Source: Verrucomicrobiota bacterium (GTDB lineage Bacteria > Verrucomicrobiota > Verrucomicrobiia > Limisphaerales > DSYF01). From it: 6,105 nt of DNA. The stretch spans positions 1-6,105 of the forward strand of contig JALOTU010000309.1 of assembly GCA_025457725.1 (NCBI GenBank), given 5' to 3'. The position numbers and the translations under genes were made by a program. Of the stretch, positions 1 through 6,105 are shown piece by piece (position 1 is the stretch's first letter; each line of letters opens with the position of its first letter). The notes under the pieces are model-generated. The model worked only from the letters and a program-made list of their open reading frames with translations, did no database searches and was not told the DNA's origin.

Positions 1-442
1 ACTTGCCCGACGCGATTCTCAGCGATTCCGCCAGACGCCACGAGTGATGGAGCGCGAGATCGGTCCACGCGAGCATGTCGAGAGCGGCACGGGCCGTCGT
101 CGTGGGAGTGCGTTGCAGGGCGACACCTTCCAGCATCTGCTCGCGGCCGGTCTGGCGTTCAGCGCTGAGCTGTTTCGAGGCGTTCTCAAGGGTCTTGAAG
201 ACCGCCGGGTCGGGGGACGCTCCGGGATCTTTCGTGGCGTCGAGCCAAGCGGCCAGTGCCTGGGCGCCCGCTCCGAATCCCGCCGGCGGCTGCCAGCCGG
301 GGACGGCGGGCGGGATGCGCATCAGGTCGCCATTCAGTTGGGTGAGATGGTCCAGCGCGTGGGTGAGCCGGACGAGCCGGGGGCCGATCGTCGTCAGATC
401 GGTGGTTTCCAGTTCCAGCGATTCGAGAAAGTGTTCGAATTC
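1..442 (-). pseudogene. Displaced C-terminal PhoU-like region of the Na+/phosphate cotransporter gene, partial
   Basis: From 442 leftward, a second frame is open for 147 codons with no stop and runs off the window. It begins EFEHFLESLE, continues with an amphipathic helix (LVRLTHALDHLTQLNGDL) and later helical stretches such as VFKTLENASKQL, and ends RLAESLRIASGK at the edge. This is the heptad-like, Leu-rich pattern expected of a PhoU-type domain. Joined to residue 373 of the upstream frame it reads TEGVQ-EFEHFLESLE without a break, giving a protein of at least 520 residues, close to normal family length. The simplest lesion is one surplus base at or near position 443 (a C on the minus strand); loss of two bases is the alternative. 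The true stop codon lies outside the window. Confidence 0.7.
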
Positions 443-1562
443 GCTGCACGCCCTCGGTCGGCGGGTCGAATTTGACGGATGCGCCAGCCAGCCGCCGGCG
501 GACCGCATCGACAGCGACGTGAGCGACCTCCAAAACCGCCCGCCAGGCCGCCTCGAGTGCGATACCGCCTCCGGCCCTGGCGACGACGGGTTCGAGATGG
601 CTTGCCGCCGACTCGCTGCCCCTCCCTGAGATCCGGACGATGAGCCGCGAGTAATGATCGATCCATGGGTAAAAGGCCAGAATGCCCGCGAACTTGAAAA
701 TGCTGCTGAACGCAGCGAGCGCCAGCACCCCCTCCGGGTCATCGAGGCGAGCACCGACCCACTCTGCGGCTGTCACGAGCGGCGAAAGAAACAGCATCCC
801 CAAAATGCCGACAATGGAACTGAACAGGATGTGTCCCAGCGCGGCGCGCCGTGCCGCGATGCTGCCGCCGATCATCACCAGGGCGGTCGTCCCGGTCGTG
901 CCGATGCTCTGACCCACGATCAGGGCGCAGCCCTGCTCGAACGTCAGCGAACCCGCATTCAGGGCCACGAGAGTCGTCGCCGCAGCGGCGCTCGAGCTCT
1001 GCATGACAATGGTCATGATGATCCCGATCCCGGCCAGGAGCCACATCGAGCCGGGGCCGGTGAACGCATCGAAGTTCCACGTGACCCCCTCCATCCCCGT
1101 TTGCATGTAATCGATGCCGGTGAACAGCAGCCCAAAGCCCGCGAGAATCGCTCCGGCGGAACGCGTTTTGCCGGAAGCCACCAGCCACAGCAGGGCGCCC
1201 ACGCCGAGGAGCGGAAGGGCGGCGGCGGCAATTCTTATCCGAAAACCAAAGACCGCCACCAGCCAGGGCGTCGAGGTCGTTCCGAGCGTTGCGCCCATGA
1301 TGACCCCAATCGCCTGCGGGAAGGTGACCAGCCCCGCGCTGACAAAGCCGATCACGGTGAGGATGGCCGCGGAGGAGGACTGGATCAGCGTCGTGAACAC
1401 CGAACCGGAGGCAACCGCGCTGAAGCGCCCGGAAACCAGCCGTTGGAGGGTCCGGCGCAGTGAGTCGCCCGAAAGGCCTTTCAGACCTTCCGTGAGGTGA
1501 TGGATACCGAGCAGGAACATGCCCAGTCCGCCCAGGAGCGTCATGGCGGTGGTGGCGTTCAC
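186..1562 (-). CDS. Na+/phosphate cotransporter (NptA/PNaS family), frameshifted after residue 373
   Basis: Predicted inner-membrane Na+-coupled phosphate symporter. The N-terminal part is very hydrophobic and carries the two inverted-repeat signature motifs of the family, QSSSA at residues 61-65 and again at 188-192, each followed by a small-residue membrane segment; GQSIGTTGTT lies at 217-226. A more polar helical region begins near residue 335, as expected for the PhoU-like C-terminal domain of this family. The start is GTG at 1562-1560, overlapping the ATPase stop codon (GTGA), with GGAAG at 1576-1572 nine bases upstream. After residue 373 (DPPTEGVQ) the frame turns into Arg/Pro/His-rich sequence unlike any PhoU helix and ends at 186, while a neighbouring frame continues the domain. 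I therefore read residues 374-458 as out of frame. The family call is firm; phosphate as substrate is inferred from the family. Confidence 0.85.
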   Translation of the reverse strand: MNATTAMTLLGGLGMFLLGIHHLTEGLKGLSGDSLRRTLQRLVSGRFSAVASGSVFTTLIQSSSAAILTVIGFVSAGLVTFPQAIGVIMGATLGTTSTPWLVAVFGFRIRIAAAALPLLGVGALLWLVASGKTRSAGAILAGFGLLFTGIDYMQTGMEGVTWNFDAFTGPGSMWLLAGIGIIMTIVMQSSSAAAATTLVALNAGSLTFEQGCALIVGQSIGTTGTTALVMIGGSIAARRAALGHILFSSIVGILGMLFLSPLVTAAEWVGARLDDPEGVLALAAFSSIFKFAGILAFYPWIDHYSRLIVRISGRGSESAASHLEPVVARAGGGIALEAAWRAVLEVAHVAVDAVRRRLAGASVKFDPPTEGVQRIRTLSRIAGTGNHRSDDDRPPARPAHPRAGPSHPTEWRPDAHPARRPRLAAAGGIRSGRPGTGRLARRHERSRSVPRPGGLQDP

Positions 1563-4249
1563 TCTTTCATTCTTCCGGCCTCGACCGCGGTTACCGCGCT
1601 CCGCAAGGAACTGGAGGAACGGATGATCAGCTTCTCCACTTCGACGACCAGGAAGAAGAGGAAGCCGGCCAGAAGGAGCCAGGGCCAGACGCGCAGCGAG
1701 ATCGCCTCGTTATCGAACAACGCCTGCATCGGCGGCGCATAGGTGAACAGGAGTTGCAGGATGACCACCGCGCCGATGCCCAGAGGCAGGTATTTGTTGC
1801 CAACATGCGCCTTGAACGACAACGAACTGTCCAGCAGGTAGCGACTGTTCAAAAGGTAGAACACCTGGCCGATCGTGATCATGTTGACTGCCACGGTCCG
1901 GGCGAGCGCATCCGAGCCACCCTGTGACTTCATCCAGAAAAACGCCCACAACGTGGCGGCCAGGAGCGCCAAGCCGACAAAGACAACCCGCCAGATCCCG
2001 AACCCGGTGAGGATCGGCCGGTCCACGGCGCGCGGCGGCCGCAACATCACGTCCAGCTCGTGCGGCTCGAAGGAGATCACCAGACCGAGGGCGACGGAGG
2101 TCACCATGTTGACCCAGAGGACCTGCGGTGCAGTGATCGGCATGGTGAAGCCGAACAGGATGGCCACGGCGATCACCAGCGCCTGGGCGACGTTGGTCGG
2201 TAACAGGAACAGGATCGCCTTCTCGATGTTGTTGTAGACGGTGCGCCCCTCCTTCACCGCCGCGCCGATCGAGGCGAAGTTGTCGTCGGCGAGGATCATC
2301 CCGGCCGCTTCCTTGGTGACCTCGGTGCCCTTGATGCCCATGGCCACGCCGATGTCGGCCTGCTTCAACGAGGGCGCATCGTTCACCCCGTCGCCAGTCA
2401 TGGCCACAATCTGGCGGTTCGCCTGAATCGCCTTCACGAGACGAAGCTTGTGCTCGGGGCTGGCGCGCGCGAACACGTCCACATCACGCACGGTTTCCCG
2501 CAGGGTGGCCTCGTCCATCTCCTCGATCTCCACGCCGGCGACCGCCGTCTTGCCGTCGCCGATGCCGAGCATCCCGGCAATCGCGGCGGCGGTGATCTTG
2601 TGATCGCCGGTGATCATCGTCACGCGAATGCCGCCGCCCTGGCATTCCTTCACCGCCGCGATCGCCTCTTTGCGTGGCGGGTCCAGGAGCCCGATCAGCC
2701 CCAGCAGCACGAGGTTCTTCGGCAGGTCAGCCGGTCCGAGGCTGCCCGCCTTCACGCCCGGGTCCGCCAGCCACGCAAGCGCCAGCACGCGCTCGCCCTG
2801 ACCGGCGAGCTTGTCCGAAGCCTCCAGGAAACGTTTGCGGTCCAGCGGCGCCGGCTCTCCGCCAACAGTCTGCTGCCGGTCGCAGTGATCGAGAACGACT
2901 TCCGGCGCGCCCTTGACGAGAAGCATCTGCTTGCCGCCGCTGCCTTGATGAAGCGTCGCCATGAACTTGTGTTCGGACTCGAACGGAATTGCGTCGATCC
3001 GCGGATACGCGGCCTGCTCGGCCTGCCGGTCCATCCCGAGCTTGGTCGCGAACGGATAGAGGGCCCCCTCCGTCGGATCGCCCTCAACCTTCCATACTCC
3101 TTCCTGCTGGAACAGCTCCGCGTCATTGCAGAGCAGGGAGACGCGCCCCATCCGTTCGAGGACGGCATCTTTGTCCGCCGGCTTCCCGTCCTGCTGGAGC
3201 GCACCCTCCGGGGCGTAGCCATTGCCGGTGACCTGGTACTCCGCTTCAGCAGTGGCGGCCGAGACCACCATCATTTCCATCAGCGTCAAGGTGCCGGTCT
3301 TGTCGGAGCAGATGCGCGAAACCGAGCCGAGAGTCTCGACCGCCGGGAGGCGCCGGATAATGGCATGGCGCTGCGCCATCCGCTGTACGCCGATCGCGAG
3401 AGTGATCGTGATGAGTGCCGGCAACCCTTCCGGAATCAGCGAGACGGCGATGCCGGTCACGGCCTGGAAGAGTTCCACGAACGGCATACCCGTCACCCAC
3501 TTGCCATAGGCGAACACCAGAACACCAATGATCCCGACCGCGGCGGTAATGACGTACCCAAACTTCTTGATCTGGCGCAGGAGTGGCGTTTCCAGAAGGC
3601 TGACACTGGCGAGCAACTGATTGATGCGCCCCAGCTCCGTCTCCGCGCCCGTCCCGACGACCACCCCCGTCGCGCGTCCGGAGACGACCATGGTTCCAGA
3701 GAACGCCATGCATTCGCGGTCGCCCACCGTGGCGTTGGCCGAGACGGGGTCGGTGGTTTTGTCCGCTGGGACCGACTCGCCGGTGAGTGCCGCCTCTTCG
3801 GTGCGCAGGTTCTTCACTTCGGCGAGGCGGAGGTCCGCGGGAATCCTGTCGCCCGACTCGAGCAGCACGATGTCACCCGGCACGAGCTGTTCGGCGGGAA
3901 CCATGCGCGTCTGGCCGGCGCGGAGCGTTCTCGCCTCAGCGGACAGCATGTTGCGAATCGAATCCAGCGCCTTCTCCGCCTTCCCTTCCTGGACAAACCC
4001 CAGCAGCGCGTTCAGGAGGACCACGCCGAGGATGATCCCCGCGTCCACCCAGAGGTTCATCATGAGCTTGGTGAAGCCGGCTGCCAGCAGAACGTAAACG
4101 AGGATGTTGTTCAACTGGGCCAGGAATCGCAGGAAAGGCCCTCGCTTCTTCCCCTCCGGCAGCCGGTTCGGGCCGTACCGATTCAGGCGGGTGGAGGCTT
4201 CCCCGCTCTCGAGGCCTCCGCCGATGCTGGTCGTCAGGCGGGTCAGCAC
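1559..4249 (-). CDS. P2-like cation-transporting P-type ATPase
   Basis: Membrane ion pump powered by ATP through a phospho-aspartate intermediate. All catalytic landmarks are present (numbered from the GTG at 4249, 896 residues): actuator TGES at 156-159; M4 PEGLP at 273-277; phosphorylation site DKTGTLT with Asp316; nucleotide-binding KGAPE at 446-450; DPPR at 523-526; TGD at 547-549; hinge TGDGVNDAP at 618-626; then a C-terminal block of membrane helices ending in a VEVEK motif. The order and the PEGLP motif place it with P2 (Ca2+-type) pumps, not heavy-metal P1B or KdpB pumps. M5 has N686 and Q689 and M6 has N714, T717 and S718, where SERCA has N768/E771 and N796/T799/D800, so ion specificity cannot be assigned. 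GTG 4249 is the first usable start in this frame, with GAAGAAGG eight bases upstream, but the original start was probably ATG 4328, giving 919 residues without the duplication at 4251-4270. It overlaps the downstream cotransporter gene by 4 bp. Confidence 0.92.
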   Translation of the reverse strand: MLTRLTTSIGGGLESGEASTRLNRYGPNRLPEGKKRGPFLRFLAQLNNILVYVLLAAGFTKLMMNLWVDAGIILGVVLLNALLGFVQEGKAEKALDSIRNMLSAEARTLRAGQTRMVPAEQLVPGDIVLLESGDRIPADLRLAEVKNLRTEEAALTGESVPADKTTDPVSANATVGDRECMAFSGTMVVSGRATGVVVGTGAETELGRINQLLASVSLLETPLLRQIKKFGYVITAAVGIIGVLVFAYGKWVTGMPFVELFQAVTGIAVSLIPEGLPALITITLAIGVQRMAQRHAIIRRLPAVETLGSVSRICSDKTGTLTLMEMMVVSAATAEAEYQVTGNGYAPEGALQQDGKPADKDAVLERMGRVSLLCNDAELFQQEGVWKVEGDPTEGALYPFATKLGMDRQAEQAAYPRIDAIPFESEHKFMATLHQGSGGKQMLLVKGAPEVVLDHCDRQQTVGGEPAPLDRKRFLEASDKLAGQGERVLALAWLADPGVKAGSLGPADLPKNLVLLGLIGLLDPPRKEAIAAVKECQGGGIRVTMITGDHKITAAAIAGMLGIGDGKTAVAGVEIEEMDEATLRETVRDVDVFARASPEHKLRLVKAIQANRQIVAMTGDGVNDAPSLKQADIGVAMGIKGTEVTKEAAGMILADDNFASIGAAVKEGRTVYNNIEKAILFLLPTNVAQALVIAVAILFGFTMPITAPQVLWVNMVTSVALGLVISFEPHELDVMLRPPRAVDRPILTGFGIWRVVFVGLALLAATLWAFFWMKSQGGSDALARTVAVNMITIGQVFYLLNSRYLLDSSLSFKAHVGNKYLPLGIGAVVILQLLFTYAPPMQALFDNEAISLRVWPWLLLAGFLFFLVVEVEKLIIRSSSSLRSAVTAVEAGRMKE

Positions 4250-4328
4250 CTCTTCGACCTTCTTCGACCTTCAGGGCGTGCCAGGCTGTAGCGTCTGGTG
4301 CCGACTCGGAGTTAGTTTCTGAGGTCAT
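4250..4328 (-). pseudogene. Original 5' end of the ATPase gene, now out of frame
   Basis: From ATG at 4328-4326 the minus strand reads MTSETNSESAPDATAWHALK, then VEE. The WHAL-x-VEE-V-L pattern is the usual beginning of the cation-ATPase N-terminal domain. Because of the 10-bp tandem duplication at 4251-4270 the frame then continues as GRRGAD and stays open as an unrelated 130-residue product ending at 3936. Deleting one repeat copy gives KVEEVLTRLTTS, joining directly to the ATPase frame, with the GTG-4249 codon becoming Val24. In the frame used by the ATPase itself there is a stop only eight codons above GTG 4249, so without the correction the pump lacks its first 23 residues. A good SD (GAGGAA at 4344-4339) precedes the ATG, which supports this as the real start. 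Confidence 0.72.
4251..4270. repeat. Exact 10-bp tandem duplication in the ATPase 5' coding region
   Basis: The plus strand shows TCTTCGACCT twice in a row (4251-4260 and 4261-4270), with no mismatch. Since 10 is not a multiple of three, one copy or four copies would keep ATG 4328 in frame with the ATPase, while two copies do not. The junction also yields the purine-rich GAAGAAGG on the minus strand, which can act as an SD for the internal GTG at 4249. Confidence 0.95.
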
Positions 4329-4338
4329 CAATGGAAGC

Positions 4339-4344
4339 TTCCTC
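4339..4344 (-). promoter_or_regulatory. Ribosome binding site for the original ATPase start
   Basis: On the minus strand GAGGAA lies ten bases before ATG 4328 and seven before an in-frame TTG at 4331. Its quality argues that translation was meant to begin here and not only at GTG 4249. Confidence 0.55.
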
Positions 4345-4379
4345 GGGATTGGGCGTCGGCTGCGGCAGTCACCTTGAGC

Positions 4380-4407
4380 GTGATATCAATCCGCGATACC
4401 ATGTCAG
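4380..4407 (-). promoter_or_regulatory. Candidate sigma70-type promoter for the ATPase-cotransporter operon
   Basis: On the minus strand CTGACA (4407-4402, five of six matches to the -35 consensus) is separated by 16 bases from TATCAC (4385-4380, four of six matches to the -10 consensus). This would start transcription roughly 45 bases before ATG 4328. It is consensus matching by eye in a GC-rich genome whose promoters may differ, so it is only a suggestion. Confidence 0.3.
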
Positions 4408-4443
4408 ACAGGCGTGGCTGAGGTCCACCCCAAAACGCACCCA

Positions 4444-4471
4444 TTCCAGACCGGCGCAACGGGCACTGGAA
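4444..4471. repeat. Inverted repeat TTCCAG...CTGGAA
   Basis: Perfect 6-bp arms (4444-4449 and 4466-4471), with a smaller CCG/CGG pair (4451-4453 and 4460-4462) inside. It could be an operator or a weak hairpin. It lies about 40 bases upstream of the candidate leftward promoter. Arms this short can arise by chance. Confidence 0.3.
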
Positions 4472-4679
4472 CCAACTCTGGCCCTGCCCCTGATGGCGCA
4501 ATTCGCAGTGTCAAGAGGCGCCCGGCATCACCAAGAAACTGCTTGTTACCCCAGCCGGTTATGCTTACAAGAGCCCTTCGAATCAAACCGATCAGCTCAC
4601 CAATACCCAATCCAAGGCTGGCTTCCACAAACCACCATGACCATCCCCCGATGCCGGTTCATTCCTCGCAGGTCAGCCA

Positions 4680-4692
4680 ATTCAACCTGAAT
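4680..4692. repeat. Small inverted repeat ATTCA-acc-TGAAT upstream of glutaminase
   Basis: Perfect 5-bp arms around a 3-base centre, ending about 85 bases before the glutaminase start and sitting in a short AT-rich patch (TTCAACCTGAATAACAATTA). The position suits an operator or promoter element, but I could not fit a convincing -35/-10 pair around it. Confidence 0.25.
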
Positions 4693-4777
4693 AACAATTA
4701 CGGGCGGTAACAGGTGGTCCCTGGCATCTATCGGGTGCGCGGACACACCCTCCCGACCACTCCTTCGTCCTTCCCTC

Positions 4778-5782
4778 ATGAAGGCTCAAATCAAACCCAG
4801 CGAGAAGAGCCGCAGCGCGTATGTTTCCACCGGACACTTGCCGCCGCCGGAGCAGGTGAAGGCGCTGGTTGTCGAGGCGCACCAGCGTTTCAAGTCGGAC
4901 ACGGAGGGAAGGAACTCGCAAGTTTACCCCGCGCTGGCGAAGGTGCCGCGCGAGTTGTTTGGCATCTGCGTGGTGGGAACCGGCGGCAACGTATTCGCTG
5001 CTGGAGACTCGGAACACGAGTTCACGATCATGAGCGTCTCCAAACCGTTCCTGTTCGCCCTGGTCTGCCAGGTGGTGGGTGTGGAGGAGGCCCGCCAGAA
5101 GATCGGCGTGAATGCCACCGGGCGCGCGTTCAACTCGCTGGAGGGGATCGAGCGCAACCCGGACGGCCGGACGAACCCGATGGTGAATTCGGGCGCGATC
5201 GCCACGACGAGCCTGGTGCCGGGTGCGAACCTCAAGGCCAAGTGGAAGTTCATCCGTGACGGATTGTCCCGGTTTGCCGGGCGTAAACTGCCGTTCAACG
5301 CAGAGATGTACGCCTCTGCGACGGCCACCAACTATCGCAACCAGAGCATCGCCCGAATGCTTCAGAGTTGCGGGCGGGTTTACTTGGACCCAGCCGAAGC
5401 GGTGGATCTTTATACCAAACAGTGCGCGTTAAACGTGAGTGCCAGGGATCTGGCCGTGATGGGCGCCACCCTGGCCGACGGCGGGGTGAATCCGATCACC
5501 CGGGAGCGGGTGGTGGACGCTTCGGTCTGCCACTATGTGCTGGCGGTGATGACCACCGCCGGTTTGTATGAGACTTCGGGCGACTGGCTGTTCGACATTG
5601 GTCTGCCCGGCAAGAGCGGCATCGGTGGCGGGATTGTCACCGTGTCGCCGGGCAAGGGCGGTCTCGGAACGTTTGCCCCGCCGCTCGACAGCGCGGGTAA
5701 CAGCGTCAAGGGGCAGTTGGTGGCCAAGTTCCTGTCGCAGCAGTTGGGGATGGATCTGTTCGTCTCACAGCCTGAACCGTGA
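4778..5782 (+). CDS. glsA: Glutaminase (serine-dependent, beta-lactamase fold)
   Basis: Hydrolyses L-glutamine to L-glutamate and ammonia in the cytosol; no signal peptide is seen. The 334 residues cover the whole family length. The nucleophile and base form the S-x-x-K pair S86-V-S-K89. Other family landmarks are Y50 (QVYPALA), N137 in NPMVNSGAIA, N188 in NYRNQSIA, Y212 in DLYTKQCALNVSARDLAVMG, Y264 in GLYETSGDW, and the GKSGIGGGI loop at 278-286. These fit the ligand-contact positions of E. coli GlsA (S66, N117, N168, Y192, Y244, V262) with a constant offset of 20, except that Ala181 sits where Glu161 is expected and Ile282 replaces Val262. ATG 4778 is chosen because about 20 residues before the first conserved helix is normal, but it is preceded by a pyrimidine-rich stretch with no visible SD. 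The downstream transporter gene starts 52 bases after the stop, suggesting co-transcription. Confidence 0.93.
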   Translation: MKAQIKPSEKSRSAYVSTGHLPPPEQVKALVVEAHQRFKSDTEGRNSQVYPALAKVPRELFGICVVGTGGNVFAAGDSEHEFTIMSVSKPFLFALVCQVVGVEEARQKIGVNATGRAFNSLEGIERNPDGRTNPMVNSGAIATTSLVPGANLKAKWKFIRDGLSRFAGRKLPFNAEMYASATATNYRNQSIARMLQSCGRVYLDPAEAVDLYTKQCALNVSARDLAVMGATLADGGVNPITRERVVDASVCHYVLAVMTTAGLYETSGDWLFDIGLPGKSGIGGGIVTVSPGKGGLGTFAPPLDSAGNSVKGQLVAKFLSQQLGMDLFVSQPEP

Positions 5783-5816
5783 CCCGCGCGACGACTGAAT
5801 GGGCTCACCAAACAAA

Positions 5817-5826
5817 GGAAAGGAAG
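5817..5826 (+). promoter_or_regulatory. Strong ribosome binding site before the transporter remnant
   Basis: GGAAAGGAAG ends eight bases before ATG 5835. It shows that a real gene starts here, even though the open frame is only 37 codons. Confidence 0.65.
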
Positions 5827-5834
5827 CGGACTGA

Positions 5835-6105
5835 ATGAGCGCAAAGACCGGCCACAACGACGGAGAGGAAGCGCAGGACCCGTGGTTGCCGATGACCGTC
5901 ATCGCCATGGGGCAGATGTCATGGGAACACTGGTGGTGGGTGTGCTGAGCGCGGGCATCATGGTCCAGTCGAGGGACAACCCGCTCAGCAGGGCGGAAAT
6001 CAAGGCCGAGGTGGACTTGGGCAGCATCAGCTTCCTGAACAACGACCGGCTCAAGGAGTGCGTTGAGAAGTCCAACGCGGCTCCGGATCAGATCGCCGAA
6101 GCAGC
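5835..6105 (+). pseudogene. MFS transporter remnant: N-terminus joined to C-terminal part, partial
   Basis: From ATG 5835 the first frame reads a short polar leader and then DPWLPMTVIAMGQM, which resembles the start of the first membrane helix of a group of MFS (DHA2/EmrB-like) transporters. After that the frame gives SWEHWWWVC and stops at 5946-5948. A second frame, entered at about 5921, reads MGTLVVGVLSAGIMVQSRDN, then PLSRAEIKAEVDLGSISFL, NNDRLKECVEKS and so on to the window edge. This looks like the late membrane helix and the following periplasmic segment (EVDL, NDRL, AAPDQ) found near the C-terminal end of such transporters. Something like 400 residues would be missing between the two parts. 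The family match is from memory and moderate. Alternatives are a small frameshifted membrane protein, or a 37-residue peptide (5835-5948) followed by an unrelated gene starting at 5921. Confidence 0.5.

Larger units (their letters stand above)
4329..4777. other. Divergent intergenic region without a recognisable gene
   Basis: About 450 bases between the leftward ATPase gene and the rightward glutaminase gene. By eye it is richer in A and T than its flanks. Short open frames exist on both strands (for example 4628-4404 minus, GTG start, 74 codons), but none has a convincing SD or a recognisable product. Besides the promoter and SD listed separately, I see two small inverted repeats, at 4444-4471 and 4680-4692. 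No tRNA, terminator or riboswitch fold was recognised. Confidence 0.6.

Noticed and set aside
654..1463. Plus-strand open frame of 269 codons opposite the cotransporter
   Set aside because: The product is low-complexity, charged and Gly/Arg-rich, while the opposite strand encodes clear QSSSA-containing membrane helices.
2450..4291. Very long plus-strand open frame (613 codons) opposite the ATPase gene
   Set aside because: It lies wholly antisense to a gene with all P-type ATPase motifs. Its translation is rich in Arg, His and Gly with no domain I recognise, and GC-rich codon usage routinely opens such frames opposite real genes.
4404..4628. Minus-strand open frame of 74 codons in the intergenic region
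   Set aside because: GTG start without a convincing SD, no recognisable product, and a tail rich in Pro and Val that does not look like a folded protein; treated as chance.
4331..4690. Plus-strand open frame of 119 codons upstream of glutaminase
   Set aside because: It starts opposite the ATPase SD region, has no SD of its own and no recognisable motif.
4721..4740. Possible sigma54 promoter (CTGGCAT...TGC) before glutaminase
   Set aside because: The GG and GC elements are two bases too far apart for a -24/-12 promoter.

Overview
The window is GC-rich bacterial DNA with densely packed genes, SD-like sites before most starts, and GTG as well as ATG starts. Nothing in it fixes the lineage, so I do not name a taxon. 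It falls into three parts: a leftward two-gene transport operon (about 1-4328), a divergent intergenic region (4329-4777), and a rightward glutaminase gene followed by the damaged start of a transporter gene (4778-6105).

Leftward operon. Transcribed from right to left, it encodes a P2-like cation-transporting P-type ATPase (readable frame 4249-1559; the original start was probably the ATG at 4328), then a Na+/phosphate cotransporter of the NptA/PNaS family with a C-terminal PhoU-like helical region (1562 to beyond base 1). The genes overlap by 4 bp (GTGA), which suggests translational coupling. Both are disturbed. An exact 10-bp tandem duplication at 4251-4270 puts the ATPase start codon and its first 20 or so codons out of frame with the rest, and removing one copy restores the family N-terminus. 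In the cotransporter, one extra base near 443 puts the PhoU-like region in another frame, which stays open to the window edge.

Intergenic region. About 450 bp with no convincing gene. It holds a candidate promoter for the leftward operon and two small inverted repeats.

Rightward part. A complete serine-dependent (beta-lactamase-fold) glutaminase of 334 residues keeps the S-x-x-K catalytic pair but has Ala where the family's substrate-binding Glu is expected. After 52 bp and a strong SD comes the start of what looks like an MFS transporter. It runs about 28 codons and then jumps, in another frame, to sequence resembling the C-terminal part of the same kind of protein, so most of the membrane domain seems to be missing.

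I do not see a new multi-gene system here. What stands out is three frame-disrupting lesions in about 6 kb. Real gene decay, a switchable repeat in the ATPase, and assembly errors are all possible for at least some of them, and read-level data would decide.
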